This document shows positions 39,518-51,166 of a stretch of DNA of 64,000 nt, one piece after another. Position 1 is the first letter of the stretch; each line of letters opens with the position of its first letter. Position numbers and translations under genes: made by a program. This DNA comes from Motiliproteus sp. SC1-56 (lineage in GTDB: Bacteria; Pseudomonadota; Gammaproteobacteria; Pseudomonadales; Balneatricaceae): NCBI RefSeq assembly GCF_017309075.1, contig NZ_JAEMGS010000007.1, positions 62,001-126,000 on the forward strand, in the 5' to 3' direction. The notes under the pieces are model-generated. The model was given only the letters and a program-made list of their open reading frames with translations. It had not been told where the DNA came from and did no database searches.

Positions 39518-40307
39518 GCCCAGCTTCGGGCGAGCAGCGAAGCGGCGGGGCAACGCCGTTTAAGCCAAGTGAGCCCTCCACAAGCTGAAACTGCCCTTCG
39601 AGTCGCGTTGCCCGTTCCCTCAGGACCGAAACGGCGGGTGGCTGGCGGTCGCTTGCCAGCACCACCAGGTTGCTCCGTGCCGGCACCGGGAGCACCCGGA
39701 CCAGGGAAAAGCTCTGTCGCAGCGCGTTAAGCACGGCTGATAACTCGGCGTAGTCCGTGGGCAGCAGGTTGAGGGCGCAGACGCCCCCGGGGGCAAGGCA
39801 GCGCTTCAGTTGGCGGTGGAAACTGGCCGTCGACAGGCAGTCTGGATGCGAGGCCCCCTGGTGAATGTCGCAGAAGATGATCTCGTGGCGCAGGCGGTGG
39901 CGCGCGAGAAACCGGGCCCCCTCGTCGACGAATACCGCCTGGTGGGCGGGCAGGTGGAAAAACCGCCGCGCCAGTTCCACGACGGTGCGGTCCGTTTCCA
40001 CGGACGTGATCCGTAACTGTGGTAGCGCGTGTGCAAAAAAACGCTCAAAGCTGCCGCCGCCAAGGCCGAGATTGAGCAGACGGCGAGGCGCGGGCTGCAG
40101 TAAAAACGCGTTGAGCATGGTTCGGCTGTAGGGCGGGATCAGCCGGTGCGGCATCTGCAGGTCGATAATGGCCTGGACGTCGTGCCTGGCGAAGTGGAGC
40201 CAGCGCAGCCCGTCACCCTCGCGAACTTGGAGGTGCTTGCCCGGGCGGCGTTGCTGCCAGATCAGGGTGCCGCGCGAGTGCTGTATGACGGGGGCTGGAG
40301 CGTGCAT
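39504..40307 (-). CDS. Spermidine synthase-like methyltransferase-fold protein
   Basis: This 267-residue protein has a Rossmann aminopropyltransferase-type core: LLNLGLGGGSFERFF, then RITSVETDRTVVELARRFF, and the acidic strand EIIFCDIHQGASHPDCLSTASFHRQLKRCLAPGGVCALNL. It resembles SpeE-like proteins of unknown substrate. In true spermidine synthases the catalytic Asp is in a D-x-x-D-P type motif; here it reads CDIH, so polyamine activity is doubtful. It converges on yciA. Confidence 0.75.
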   Translation of the reverse strand: MHAPAPVIQHSRGTLIWQQRRPGKHLQVREGDGLRWLHFARHDVQAIIDLQMPHRLIPPYSRTMLNAFLLQPAPRRLLNLGLGGGSFERFFAHALPQLRITSVETDRTVVELARRFFHLPAHQAVFVDEGARFLARHRLRHEIIFCDIHQGASHPDCLSTASFHRQLKRCLAPGGVCALNLLPTDYAELSAVLNALRQSFSLVRVLPVPARSNLVVLASDRQPPAVSVLRERATRLEGQFQLVEGSLGLNGVAPPLRCSPEAGLRAG

Positions 40308-40461
40308 GGATGCCGTTTTGCCAGAGGTGGATGTGTTTGTGTGGCTCTACGCGGCCCTAGAGTCGCATAGGCTCGGAATCAACGGTGACCGTGAACAACG
40401 ACTGCAGCTGGATGACGTGCCAACTGTGCAGGCACGCCATCGTCCTGAACGTGAAAAACCG

Positions 40462-42183
40462 TTACTCCAATACTTCGGCCAGAATATTACCAAAAGCGCC
40501 GGAAGGGGCTTTGATACCGATTAGTGCAGATAAGGTTTTTGCCACATCAACCGTGTGGACCGCTCGCGTAACCACCTGCCCCTTGATGCCCTTGCCAACA
40601 AATACCACAGGTACGTGACTGTCGTATGACCACGGGGAGCCGTGTGTCGATGCCACCTCTAAACCGTCAAAATCATTGAGAAACCAGTTAGGCTCGAAAA
40701 CAACATACACGTCGCCTGAGCGCGGTGCATAGAAGTTGTTCAATACCGCCCGATGTATTCGCCCCGCAGCCACCCGATTTGCCATCAGGTCTTTGCTGGA
40801 TACGGCTAACCGAATGCCCTTGAGGTTCTGCAGCTCCTTGGCGATGGCCTGTTCAAGGCGGGCCTGCTCGGCATCGCTACTCTGTCGAGCATCTGGCGAT
40901 AGGTACACATAAGGGTGGCTGTACTTCTCGATCAAACTCCCCCTGATCTCAAACTGCTGCTTGATGCGTTCTATGGCCGCTTCTTTTTCCCAGGCGGATG
41001 GATCAACGTATTCAGCGGGTATCCCCTTCGACTTCAAATAGCCAGGCGTATCAGGGCCCCCGTGGTCTGCACTCAGTACCAGGAGCACGTTATCCAGCCC
41101 CACTTCTTGATCGAGACTTGCCAGCAGGTCAGCCAGCACACCATCAAGCCGCAGCAGGTTATCTTCTTGTTCTAGGCTGGAGGGGCCGAACAAATGTCCG
41201 ACATAGTCCGTCGAGGAGAAGCTGACGCTCAGATAGTCGGTAACATCATCCTTGCCCAAGGCTTCGTGAATAATCAGCTCCTGGGCGAACGACAGGGTGA
41301 GTGCGTCACCGGCAGGGCTGGTTGTGAGCAGGGTCGTAAAATACTTACCGTCTGCGTCGCCGTAGGCATGGGGAAATGTCCTGCCGAAACCCGCCAGGTC
41401 TGTCTCCCACTCCCGGTCATCGGACTGCCCGTAAAGGTAGGTGCTTCGGTCTTTTAACAGCGTCCACTCGGTATTTGCATACCCTTCGGGCAAGGCTTTT
41501 GAGTTCCAATTCGTAACCCACTCGGGGTAGGCATTGTAGTAATACGTACTGGTAACAAACTGGCCCAGGGCTTTAGAAAACCAGAACGCTTTACCACCGT
41601 GTCCCGCCATGGCGACGGCCCCGCGGTCCTTAATCGACACACCAAACACCTTGGCCTTGCCATCCGTGGCTGCGAGCAGTTCATCGCTAAAGGTCGATGA
41701 CAGGATCGCGCGAGGCGAGCGCCCGTCTGCTTTGGCCGCTTTCTGGGTCGGATCAATTTCGGTTGCCTCATCGACATCCGCGTTGGCGCATAACAGGCGG
41801 TAATCCGGATCTTCAATGTTGTACACGGTTTGACCCGTTTTGCGATCAAACCAGAGGTTGCCAACCATCCCGTGGACGGCAGGTTGTGCCCCGGTGGCAA
41901 GCGTCGCATGGCCAACGATGGTTTCCGTGTTGGCGTGTGCATGGTGGGCATCGGCATAGACCGTGCCGTTGCCTAAAAAGTAGTTGAATCCATTTTTTCC
42001 AAATCGATCGGCGTATCGGTGAAGCAGGTCGGCCCTAAGCTGATCGACGGTAACCTGGACGATCAGTCTGGGCGTTTCCGATGCGACGGCGGTATCAGGG
42101 ATGAGCGAGGTAGCAGTCGCAATCGACAGGAAAAACGCAGTGGGCAAACGCCGCCTTAATGGGGCCGTCGGTGGATAATCCAT
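40462..42183 (-). CDS. PafA-like alkaline phosphatase family protein
   Basis: The 573-residue exported protein has a signal-like segment (about 13-35) and the AP-superfamily fold: QVTVDQLRADLL (metal Asp), nucleophile Thr about residue 88 in TETIVGHATLATG, N109 in GMVGNLWFDR, SADHGGPDTPG and DSHVPVVFVG. The K185/R187 pair in VSIKDRGA matches the signature of PafA-type phosphate monoesterases rather than diesterases. The ATG at 42183 has AGGTG 6 nt upstream. The frame stays open further upstream without support. Codon use is less GC-rich than the surroundings, suggesting transfer. Confidence 0.85.
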   Translation of the reverse strand: MDYPPTAPLRRRLPTAFFLSIATATSLIPDTAVASETPRLIVQVTVDQLRADLLHRYADRFGKNGFNYFLGNGTVYADAHHAHANTETIVGHATLATGAQPAVHGMVGNLWFDRKTGQTVYNIEDPDYRLLCANADVDEATEIDPTQKAAKADGRSPRAILSSTFSDELLAATDGKAKVFGVSIKDRGAVAMAGHGGKAFWFSKALGQFVTSTYYYNAYPEWVTNWNSKALPEGYANTEWTLLKDRSTYLYGQSDDREWETDLAGFGRTFPHAYGDADGKYFTTLLTTSPAGDALTLSFAQELIIHEALGKDDVTDYLSVSFSSTDYVGHLFGPSSLEQEDNLLRLDGVLADLLASLDQEVGLDNVLLVLSADHGGPDTPGYLKSKGIPAEYVDPSAWEKEAAIERIKQQFEIRGSLIEKYSHPYVYLSPDARQSSDAEQARLEQAIAKELQNLKGIRLAVSSKDLMANRVAAGRIHRAVLNNFYAPRSGDVYVVFEPNWFLNDFDGLEVASTHGSPWSYDSHVPVVFVGKGIKGQVVTRAVHTVDVAKTLSALIGIKAPSGAFGNILAEVLE

Positions 42184-42372
42184 TCGAGCACCTGAGAGAT
42201 CGGTTGAACTGCGCTTGAAGCCAGGCAGGCACCGAAGGGCCGAGAACCCACAGGGGCAGCCCGGAGACCCGGCGCTGACTTCGCTTTGAAGGTCGAACGC
42301 ATTGATTAGCCTCTGAGCCAAGAGCTGGCGAGAGGGGGATGTGCCCCCTCGCCATGCTCGAGAGGTCCAGGG

Positions 42373-43917
<1,545 letters not shown>

Positions 43918-44238
43918 GATGAAACTCCCTTTCTTTGTTAGTGGAGTTCCCTCTGACGACAGGACGAAAGGGGTGGAGAGCTAATTTTAGATCAGCCTTT
44001 TGGGAGCTGGGGTTATATCTCGTCCGCTGATCACCTGCTGTCTGCCGGCTTTCGGCAGATAGCCGAAGTTTTCCCTGAGGTCGCGAACCGTCCCATGCTA
44101 AGGGGCTGGATCGCAGGTTGTCTGAAACGGTCGCAGAGCCGCAGAGGCCCGGAACCAAAGGGGCGCAGGCAAAGACTAAGCGCAGAAGAGTGCTTTTCGG
44201 TTTGCCACCAGCCCCTGCCTGCGTGCATGGAAGGAGAA
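43918..44238. other. Gap without a gene
   Basis: This 321-bp divergent region between the sulfatase and the DUF1223 gene shows no credible gene. It holds a small hairpin (TCTGCCG 44041-44047 with CGGCAGA 44053-44059, no T-run), and otherwise presumably the two divergent promoters. AGGGAG-type ribosome-binding sequence is present before the sulfatase. Confidence 0.5.
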
Positions 44239-45003
44239 ATGCCCACCGCCATGGTTGCCCAGAGGTTTCGCAACGTCGTTGTCGCCATCCCGGTGCTGAT
44301 GCTAACGCTGCTGGCGAGCGGCTGGGCCGCCGCCGAGCAACGATTCGAGGCCCGGGGACGCCCCCCCTTGTTGGTGGAACTCTATACCTCCGAAGGGTGT
44401 TCCAGCTGCCCCCCCGCCGATGCACGTTTGGCGCAGTTGCTCGATGCTCCGGGGCTTTGGCGTGAACATATCCCCCTGGCCTTTCACGTCGACTACTGGG
44501 ACTACCTCGGCTGGAAAGACCGCTTCGCCCAGCCTGGTTTTGCCGAGCGCCAGCGCCAGCTGCGCCGGGCGGGGCGCCTGGGGGCCGTCTATACACCGGG
44601 TTGGGTGGTTAACGGCCGCGAGTGGAGGGGATTCAGGGCCCGGGAGCCTCTGCCGGAAAGGGCCCGCGCCGACGGCGGCGTTCTGCAGGCGACCGTCGAG
44701 GGACACCGGGTGCGGGTCAGCTATCGGTCGCCGGACGGGCATGGCCGGCCCTGGGTTGCGCACCTGGCCCTGCTCGGATTCGACTATTTCACCGAGGTTG
44801 CCAAGGGTGAGAACCGTGGCAAACGCCTGCCCCACCAGTTCGTCGTACTGCACAAACAGCGGGCGCGGGGCAAAGGGGACTGGGACTTCGCATTACCGCC
44901 GCTGGCTCAGGATGGGCGTCATGCGCTGGCGGTTTGGGTGAGCGAGGGGGACTACGGGGAGCCGCGCCAGGCCCTTGGGGGGTGGCTCGCGAAAGGGGGG
45001 TGA
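44239..45003 (+). CDS. DUF1223 (thioredoxin-like) exported protein
   Basis: The 254-residue protein has a signal peptide (MVAQRFRNVVVAIPVLMLTLLASGWAAA) and the DUF1223 core LLVELYTSEGCSSCPPADARLAQL, with a thioredoxin-like CxxC (C-S-S-C), then HVDYWDYLGWKDRFA and YTPGWVVNGREWRGF. Function is unknown; a periplasmic redox role is likely from the fold. Starts at 44227, 44239 and 44251 are possible; AAGGAG at 44231-44236 does not fit any of them ideally. Confidence 0.83.
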   Translation: MPTAMVAQRFRNVVVAIPVLMLTLLASGWAAAEQRFEARGRPPLLVELYTSEGCSSCPPADARLAQLLDAPGLWREHIPLAFHVDYWDYLGWKDRFAQPGFAERQRQLRRAGRLGAVYTPGWVVNGREWRGFRAREPLPERARADGGVLQATVEGHRVRVSYRSPDGHGRPWVAHLALLGFDYFTEVAKGENRGKRLPHQFVVLHKQRARGKGDWDFALPPLAQDGRHALAVWVSEGDYGEPRQALGGWLAKGG

Positions 45004-45040
45004 GGTTTCTTCCTGGGATGGGAAGAATGGTGCGCGGGCA

Positions 45041-45158
45041 AAAAAAAAAGAGCCCATCAGCGTCCTGCTGCTGGGCCCATTTGTGTCGTCCTGACAGGCT
45101 CCGTCCTGGAAAGGGCTGCGCTCCCTGCGGCCTTCAACTCCCTCTGCCCTCCTGGTTC
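45041..45158 (-). ncRNA. CsrB/RsmZ-family small RNA (CsrA/RsmA sponge), candidate
   Basis: On the minus strand of an otherwise empty 306-bp gap lies a unit of about 118 nt with seven GGA motifs (first bases at 45152, 45141, 45124, 45106, 45102, 45091, 45065). Several lie in hairpin loops: AGGGA closed by CGC/GCG (45119-45129), AGGAC closed by TGTC/GACA (45084-45096), AGGAC closed by TCC/GGA (45100-45110). The last AGGAC is the loop of a 10-bp terminator stem (45052-45061 with 45067-45076, one mismatch) followed by ten Ts. This is the architecture of RsmY/RsmZ/CsrB RNAs. A -10-like CATACT lies at 45165-45170. The 5' end is inferred and could be up to about 30 nt earlier. Confidence 0.8.
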
Positions 45159-45309
45159 ATTGTCAGTATGACGGTTGCACCCATCGGCCTCCATAGGAAA
45201 ATATCCTATTTTGCTGCGATGCCGCACGCGGGCCTTGGATGTCACAGCAGCTGCCTTCAGAGGGGCGCGGCGGTACAATGGCGGCCCACCAACCAAGAGG
45301 AGTATAGGG

Positions 45310-45783
45310 GTGAGCGAAAATGTTCAGTGGCTGTTGATTCTGCTGGGGCTGGCGGTGATCGCCGGGCTGCTCTGGGTGATCCGTTGGCAGTTGAAGACCC
45401 AGCGGGAGGCGCGGCGGGCCCATGAGCAGCTGCTGGCCGAGCACAAGGCCAAGGCCCAGGAGCAGCGCGATTACCTGGAGGAAAGCGTCAAGGTGATCGC
45501 CCTGTCGATGCAGGATGAGCAGTGCGAGCTGGCCGAGGGCTGCATTCGGCTGAAGCGGCTGCTGGACCACCTGGCGCCTTACCTGCACGAACATGAGGAC
45601 TTCGCCATTATCAACCGCATGTTCGAAGCCACCCGCCATATGCCGATCCTGGAGGAGTGGAAGAAGCTGAAAATCAAGCGCCGCATGGAGCTGACGCTGG
45701 AGCGCGAGGCCCTGGAGAAGGAGCACCGCGAGGCGATCCTGGCGGCGGCGCAGAAACTGGCCAGTTATCGCTTCGGGCAGTAA
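45310..45783 (+). CDS. DUF2489 membrane-anchored protein
   Basis: The 157-residue protein has one N-terminal membrane helix (LLILLGLAVIAGLLWVIRW) and a long charged helical cytoplasmic part with QDEQCELAEGCIRLKRLLDHL and FAIINRMFEATRHMPI, the DUF2489 pattern. The GTG start has GAGGAG at 7 nt spacing. Function is unknown. The downstream gene begins 8 nt later. Confidence 0.83.
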   Translation: MSENVQWLLILLGLAVIAGLLWVIRWQLKTQREARRAHEQLLAEHKAKAQEQRDYLEESVKVIALSMQDEQCELAEGCIRLKRLLDHLAPYLHEHEDFAIINRMFEATRHMPILEEWKKLKIKRRMELTLEREALEKEHREAILAAAQKLASYRFGQ

Positions 45784-45791
45784 CCGTCACC

Positions 45792-46166
45792 GTGGAGCTG
45801 CTGGTCACCTTCCTCTTGTCGCTGGCGTTGATCGCCGGCGTGCTCTGGGTGCTGACCCGCAGCCGCGCCCCGGCCTACCGGCCGACCCGCCAGCAGGTGC
45901 TGGCCCTGCTAGACGGGGTGCAGGACAAGGGCACCTCGAGCGAGCAGTGGGATATGTTTGTCTCGCTGCCCATTCACCACGATCCGCCCCTGGACGCAAT
46001 TCGCAGGCGTTGCGTGGCATTGAGCGAAGGCGATGCTGAGCGTGCGCCCGCCCGATCTGGCATCGGCGGCTACCTGTTTGACCGGGAAGGGCGGGCCCAG
46101 GTCGCGGCCTGCGCCGAGGCGCTGCGTCAGCTGATCGCCAGCGAGCCGGCGCAGCGGGAGTTCTAG
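45792..46166 (+). CDS. Hypothetical membrane-anchored protein
   Basis: This 124-residue protein begins with GTG and a single hydrophobic segment (LLVTFLLSLALIAGVLWVL) followed by a soluble domain with LLDGVQDKGTSSEQWDMFVSLPIHHDPPLDAIRRRC and a C-terminal AEALRQLI. It pairs with the DUF2489 gene. I do not recognise a named domain. It converges on the chemoreceptor gene. Confidence 0.7.
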   Translation: MELLVTFLLSLALIAGVLWVLTRSRAPAYRPTRQQVLALLDGVQDKGTSSEQWDMFVSLPIHHDPPLDAIRRRCVALSEGDAERAPARSGIGGYLFDREGRAQVAACAEALRQLIASEPAQREF

Positions 46167-46193
46167 GGTGACACCGGCTTTATCTCGCCACCC

Positions 46194-47837
46194 TCATCTC
46201 GCACTCTCTTCCAGCTCGAAATGATCCACCAGCCGCTGCAGCTCGGCGGCCAGCTCGCCGAGGTGCTCGATGGCGGTTGCGACCCGGCTGGAGTTGGCAG
46301 CCGACTCGTCGGCCACGGCGCTGATGCCCACCAGGCTGCGGTTGATTTCCCCCACCACCTGGTGTTGCTGCTCGGCCGCGGTGGCGTTGTGGGAGTTAAG
46401 TTCGTCGATCCGGGTCAGTGCCTGGGTGATCTGTTGCAGTACCTCGGTGGTACGGGTAGTGTCGGCCATGCTCTGCTGGGCCCGCTCCGCGCTGCGGCTC
46501 ATCAGCTCGGCAGAGCCCTGGGTGCGGGCCTGCAGCGCCTCGATCATCGCCTGAATCTCGCCGGTGGAGTCCTGGGTACGGGCGGCCAGGGCCCGGATCT
46601 CGTCCGCCACCACGGCAAAGCCCCGGCCCTGTTCGCCGGCCCGGGCGGCTTCGATGGCGGCGTTCAGGGCCAGCAGGTTGGTCTGATCGGCGATATTCCG
46701 GATCACCTCCACCACCTGCCCGATACTCTCGCTCTGGGCTTGCAGGGCGCCGGCTTCCTCGGCGGCGCGGTGCATCTCTTCTGCCAGCTGGCGGGTGCTG
46801 GCCACCGAGGTCTCCACCTGGCGCTGTCCGGCCTGGGCCTGGCGGTGCGCATCCTGGGCGAGTTCCGCCGCATGACTTACGTTGCTGGCCACCTCGCGGG
46901 CGGTCTGGTCCATCTCGGTGACGGCGGTCACCACCTGGTCGGTTTCGCGGTGCTGACGGGAGGTGCCGTCGAGGGTCACCTGGGCTGCCTCCGACAGCTC
47001 CCGTGCTTCGTGGGTCAGGCGTCCCGAGGCCTGGCTCACCTGGCGAATGCTGCCGTTGAAGGCTTCCATCATGCGATTGAAGCGCTCGGCTACCGCCCCC
47101 AGCTCGTCCTGCCGACTGAAGGGAATGCGCAGGGTAAGGTCGCGGTTGGCCTCGACCTGGGTCAGGGTGCGGGCCACGGTGCCCAGGGGCCGGGTCACCA
47201 GCTTGCGCAGGATCAGGCTGATCAGCACTAGCCCGGCGACCAGCAGGGCGGTGGTGATGCCGAGGTTGGTCCACAGCTGCCGGTTGATGCGGGCGTCGAA
47301 CGCTTTCAGGGAGTAATCCAGGCGTACCGCGCCCAGCAGGGCGCCCTCCTCGACCCCGTGGCAGCCCAGGCAGTTGGTGCCCTTGTAATCGGATGAGGCC
47401 TTGAGGGGCAGCAGCACGCTGAGGCGGCGCCCGTCCGGGGTCCGGGTGATGGCTTCGAAGGCCTCACCGGTCAGGGCCTTTTGGTCCAGGGCGTCGCGGG
47501 GCGCGTTGTGCTCGGCGCCGGGGCCGTACAGCTGACGCACCGCCTCGGCCCGCAGAATGCGGGCGTCCTGCACCGACTCGGCGGCGCTGATCTTGGCGCG
47601 GGCGATCCCCTGCTCCGCCATCTTGCCGGTCAGCATCAGGGTGTTGACGTTGTCGAAATAGGCGTTGGCCAGGGCCCGGGCCTGGTCGCCGGCCATGGTC
47701 TCGACCATCGCCCGCTGGGTGTGAAATTGGTAGAGGCTGGAGACGGCGAGCAGAACGAGAAACAGTGCGATGAGGGCCACATCGATTTTGAACCCGATCG
47801 ACGCACCCTTGCGGTGGCGGAGGGATGCCTGTGTCAT
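46194..47837 (-). CDS. Methyl-accepting chemotaxis protein with c-type haem motif
   Basis: This 547-residue chemoreceptor has a first membrane helix (about 18-35), a periplasmic domain of about 150 residues, a second helix (about 190-212), a HAMP domain and a full signalling domain with the hairpin core [34 protein letters not shown]. The sensor domain contains a single CXXCH (C-L-G-C-H, residues 156-160), a covalent haem c site, in the Tll0287/DUF3365-like layout. It probably senses redox state, NO or CO. No che genes are adjacent. Confidence 0.92.
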   Translation of the reverse strand: MTQASLRHRKGASIGFKIDVALIALFLVLLAVSSLYQFHTQRAMVETMAGDQARALANAYFDNVNTLMLTGKMAEQGIARAKISAAESVQDARILRAEAVRQLYGPGAEHNAPRDALDQKALTGEAFEAITRTPDGRRLSVLLPLKASSDYKGTNCLGCHGVEEGALLGAVRLDYSLKAFDARINRQLWTNLGITTALLVAGLVLISLILRKLVTRPLGTVARTLTQVEANRDLTLRIPFSRQDELGAVAERFNRMMEAFNGSIRQVSQASGRLTHEARELSEAAQVTLDGTSRQHRETDQVVTAVTEMDQTAREVASNVSHAAELAQDAHRQAQAGQRQVETSVASTRQLAEEMHRAAEEAGALQAQSESIGQVVEVIRNIADQTNLLALNAAIEAARAGEQGRGFAVVADEIRALAARTQDSTGEIQAMIEALQARTQGSAELMSRSAERAQQSMADTTRTTEVLQQITQALTRIDELNSHNATAAEQQHQVVGEINRSLVGISAVADESAANSSRVATAIEHLGELAAELQRLVDHFELEESAR

Positions 47838-47984
47838 AACAAGTTACCTGACCTGGCTGGCGCTGCGGAGAAACCGTAAAAAAGTGGGGGATTGTGCCCG
47901 ATGGGCCTTCGCTTCGACAATGGCAGGCGGGGCGGGTTCTGCGCGAAAACAGGACGAAACTGATCTAAGTTAAATGTTCGTCGA

Positions 47985-50462
47985 TCAGTGCTCGCGCAGC
48001 ACTTTCAGCGGGCTTTGCCGAACCACCCGGCGGGTCCCCAGCAGGCCGGCGCCGCCCACCAGCAGGGCCCCGGCCAGGGGCAGCGCCAGCCAGAGTGCAA
48101 CGCTGGGTTGGTAGCGCAGCTCCAGCAGCCGGTAGAGCCAGAAGCTGATGCCCTCGACCAGCACCGTGGCCAGCAGCCCCGCCAGTGCCCCGAGCAGGGC
48201 AAACTCCAGCCCCTGCAGGCGCCGCAGCAGCGGCCCCTCGGTGCCCAGGGCCCGCATCAGCGCACCGCTGTCCAGGCGCTCGTCGAGGGTGGCGGCGAGG
48301 GCGGCGAAGAGTACCGTGAGCCCTGCGGCCAGCACGAACAGCAGCACGTACTCCACCGCCAGCGCGACCTGGTCGATGATGTCGCGAATGTTCGCCAGCA
48401 GGCGGTCCACCTCCAGCAGGGTAAGGGTCGGGAAAGCGCGCATCAGGGGGGCGATCTCCGCCTGCCGCTCGGCGGGAAGGTAAAAGCTGGTGATGTAGGT
48501 GGCCGGCAGGTCCGCCAGTCCCCCGGGAGGGAAAATGACGTAGAAATTGGGCCGCATCGAGCCCCACTCCAGGCTGCGCACGCTGGTTATCCGGGCCTCG
48601 AGCTCGCGTTCGCCAAAGCGAAAACCGAGGCGGTCGCCGACCCCGACCCCGAGATCGGCTGCGAGTCCCTGCTCCAGGGAGATCAGCGGCTGGCCCCGGT
48701 CCTGAGGCTGCCACCAGCGGCCCTCGAGGATGCGGTTGTCCGGGGCCAGGGTATCGCTGAAGGTGAGGTTGAGCTCGCGCCGGATGGCGCGTCGGCCCGG
48801 CGAGAGGGGGGAGAGCAGGGTGTCGGCGTCCTCGCCGTTGAGCTTACTGAGACGCCCGCGCACCATGGGGTAAAGGCCGCTGTGGGTGATGCCCCGGGCG
48901 TCCAGGTGTTCGCGCAGGGGTGCCACCTGCTGGGGTTGGACGTTGATCAGGAAGTAATTGGGGGCGTTCTCCGGCAGCTGTTGCTGCCAGTTGCTCATCA
49001 GGTCGTTGCGCACCACCAGGATCAGCGCCATGGCCGCCAGGGTGAGGCCGAAGGCGAGCAGTTGGCCGAGGCTGGCCCGGGGCTGGCGCAGCAGGTTTTT
49101 CAGGGCCATGCGCCAGGCCAGGGGGCCGGGTATCCGCGCCGCCAGGCGCAGCAATCCCCAGCCGACCAAGCCCAGCAGCAGGGCGCCGCCGGTACCGCCC
49201 AGGGCCAGCAGCAGGGTCAATTGCAGATCGCCGCTGTAGCTCCAGAGTAAACCGAGGATAAGCAGGGCGGCCAGGCCATACACCAGCCAGGCCGAGGGCG
49301 GCAGCGGGCTGAGTTCGCGGCGCAGGACCCGCAACGGCGAAACCCGGCTCAGGCGCAGCAGGGGCGGCAGGGCAAAGCCGCCGAGCACCAGCAGGCCGGT
49401 GGCGAAGCCGGTCAGCCCCGGCTGCACTCCGGCGGGAGGAAGGGCCGCGGGCAGCAGGCCGCTGAGCAGTTGCACCAGGCCGAACTGAGTCAGCCACCCC
49501 AGAGCGACCCCGGCCAGGGCCGCCGCCACGCCGGCCAGCACCAGTTGCAGCGCGAACAGGAACAGGATCTGCCGCTGTGACTGGCCGAAGCAGCGCAGCA
49601 GGGCGGCGCTGTCGAAGTGGCGTTCGCTGAAGCGGCGGGCGGTCATCGCTACCGCCACCCCGGCCATGATCACCGCCAGCAGCCCGGCCAGGTTGAGGTA
49701 GGTGCGGGCCCGGGAGAGGGTCGCGCCCAGGGAGGGATTTTCCTCGGCGATATCCAGCAGCCGCTGGCTGCTGACCAGTTGCGGCTTGAGCCAGGCGCGA
49801 AAGGGCTCCAGCGCCGCGTCGGGGCCGCTGAACAGGTAGCGGTAGCGCAGGCGGCTGCCGGGCTGGATGACCTGGGTGGCCGCCAGGTCCTGCTGGTGCA
49901 TGAGGGCCCGGGGGCGCAGGCTGAAGAGGCCGCCGCCGCGGTCCGGCTCGTGGGTGAGCACGCCCGCTACCTGTAGTCGGGCGGCGCCCAGCTCGAGCTC
50001 ATCGCCCACCTCGAGGGCCAGGCTCTGCAGAATCCGCGGCTCCACCCAGAGCGTGCCCGGGGCGGGGCCGCCTGCCCGGGGCTGGCCGGCCTCCCCCGGA
50101 CCGGCGGCGACCCGGGGCTGCCCCTTGAGGGGGTAGCGGTCATCGACCGCCTTGATGCTGGCCAGCAGCATCTGCTCGCCGTGGATCAGCATGCTGGGAA
50201 ACTGCAGCTGTTCGCTGTAATTCAGCCCCCGTTGCCGGGCCTGGGCTGCAAGGTCTGCAGGGAAGGGGCGAGCGGTTCGCAGCACCAGGTCGGCGCCGAG
50301 AAACTCGGTGGCCTGGCGCAGCAGCGCCCGTTCCACCCGGTCGGTGAAAAAGCCCACCGCGCAGCTCGCCGTCACCGCAATGCACAGGGCGACCAGCAGC
50401 AGGCGCAGCTCGCCTCCGCGCCATTCGCGCAGCAGCAGCCGCAGGGCCAGGCGGGCGTTCAC
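47985..50462 (-). CDS. ybbP: FtsX-like ABC transporter permease (YbbP family)
   Basis: This 825-residue protein has the YbbP/FtsX architecture: an N-terminal helix and periplasmic MacB-like domain, then two groups of membrane segments (about 265-480 and 700-810) with FtsX domains. The motif [17 protein letters not shown] marks the first FtsX core. It overlaps the ATPase gene ybbA by 4 nt. YbbA-YbbP complexes are thought to handle lipids or toxic compounds; the substrate is unknown. Confidence 0.9.
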   Translation of the reverse strand: MNARLALRLLLREWRGGELRLLLVALCIAVTASCAVGFFTDRVERALLRQATEFLGADLVLRTARPFPADLAAQARQRGLNYSEQLQFPSMLIHGEQMLLASIKAVDDRYPLKGQPRVAAGPGEAGQPRAGGPAPGTLWVEPRILQSLALEVGDELELGAARLQVAGVLTHEPDRGGGLFSLRPRALMHQQDLAATQVIQPGSRLRYRYLFSGPDAALEPFRAWLKPQLVSSQRLLDIAEENPSLGATLSRARTYLNLAGLLAVIMAGVAVAMTARRFSERHFDSAALLRCFGQSQRQILFLFALQLVLAGVAAALAGVALGWLTQFGLVQLLSGLLPAALPPAGVQPGLTGFATGLLVLGGFALPPLLRLSRVSPLRVLRRELSPLPPSAWLVYGLAALLILGLLWSYSGDLQLTLLLALGGTGGALLLGLVGWGLLRLAARIPGPLAWRMALKNLLRQPRASLGQLLAFGLTLAAMALILVVRNDLMSNWQQQLPENAPNYFLINVQPQQVAPLREHLDARGITHSGLYPMVRGRLSKLNGEDADTLLSPLSPGRRAIRRELNLTFSDTLAPDNRILEGRWWQPQDRGQPLISLEQGLAADLGVGVGDRLGFRFGERELEARITSVRSLEWGSMRPNFYVIFPPGGLADLPATYITSFYLPAERQAEIAPLMRAFPTLTLLEVDRLLANIRDIIDQVALAVEYVLLFVLAAGLTVLFAALAATLDERLDSGALMRALGTEGPLLRRLQGLEFALLGALAGLLATVLVEGISFWLYRLLELRYQPSVALWLALPLAGALLVGGAGLLGTRRVVRQSPLKVLREH

Positions 50463-51166
50463 GTCAAGGGCCTCAGGGTGCCTTCGCGCAGTTCGAGGCG
50501 GCGCTGGCAGCGGCGGGCGAGGTGGCTGTCGTGGGTCACCAGGATCAGGGTGGTGCCCTGCTCGGCGTTGAGTTCAAACAGCAGCTCGATCACCCGTTCG
50601 CCGGTGGCCGGGTCCAGGTTGCCGGTAGGTTCATCGGCGAACAGCACCCGCGGGCGGCTGGCAAAGGCCCGGGCGATGGCGACCCGCTGCTGCTCGCCGC
50701 CGGAGAGGTGCCGGGGGTAGTGGTCATCGCGCTGGCCCAGGCCGACCCGCTCCAACAGCAGCAGGGCTTCTTCCCGGGCACGGGGCTCATTGGCCAGCTC
50801 CAGGGGCAGCATCACGTTCTCCAGCGCGGTGAGCGCGGGGAGCAGCTGAAAGTTCTGGAACACGAAGCCCACAGCGCCGCGGCGGACCCGGGCGCGTTGG
50901 TCTTCGTCGAGGTTGTCGATGCGCTGGCCGTCGAGCTCGATCTCCCCGGCGCTGGCGCTGTCGAGCCCGGCCAGCAGTCCCAGCAGGGTGGATTTGCCGC
51001 ACCCCGAGGCGCCCAGAATCGCCAGGCTCTCCCCCGGGTTGACCACCAGGGAGAGGCCGTTGAGAATAGTCAATTCACCCCGCTGGGTCGGGACCCGCTT
51101 GGCCAGCTCCCGTACCCTGAGGATGGCCTGAGAACCTGAAGGAGCCTGTATCGATGCGTCTGGCAT
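50459..51166 (-). CDS. ybbA: ABC transporter ATPase YbbA (LolD-like)
   Basis: The 235-residue ATPase has Walker [13 protein letters not shown], signature [14 protein letters not shown], Walker [14 protein letters not shown] and the LolD/MacB-type H-loop [12 protein letters not shown]. The start MPDASIQAP has AGGA about 5 nt upstream. That start lies inside the beginning of tesA, so the two divergent genes overlap by 13 nt. Confidence 0.92.
   Translation of the reverse strand: MPDASIQAPSGSQAILRVRELAKRVPTQRGELTILNGLSLVVNPGESLAILGASGCGKSTLLGLLAGLDSASAGEIELDGQRIDNLDEDQRARVRRGAVGFVFQNFQLLPALTALENVMLPLELANEPRAREEALLLLERVGLGQRDDHYPRHLSGGEQQRVAIARAFASRPRVLFADEPTGNLDPATGERVIELLFELNAEQGTTLILVTHDSHLARRCQRRLELREGTLRPLT

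Noticed and set aside
40305-40524. Possible short plus-strand gene of about 70 residues before the phosphatase gene
   Set aside because: It overlaps the end of the phosphatase gene, lacks a convincing ribosome-binding site and matches nothing I recognise.
45004-45309. Plus-strand peptide frames through the gap
   Set aside because: They lack initiation signals; the minus-strand GGA-rich RNA explains the conserved-looking structure better.
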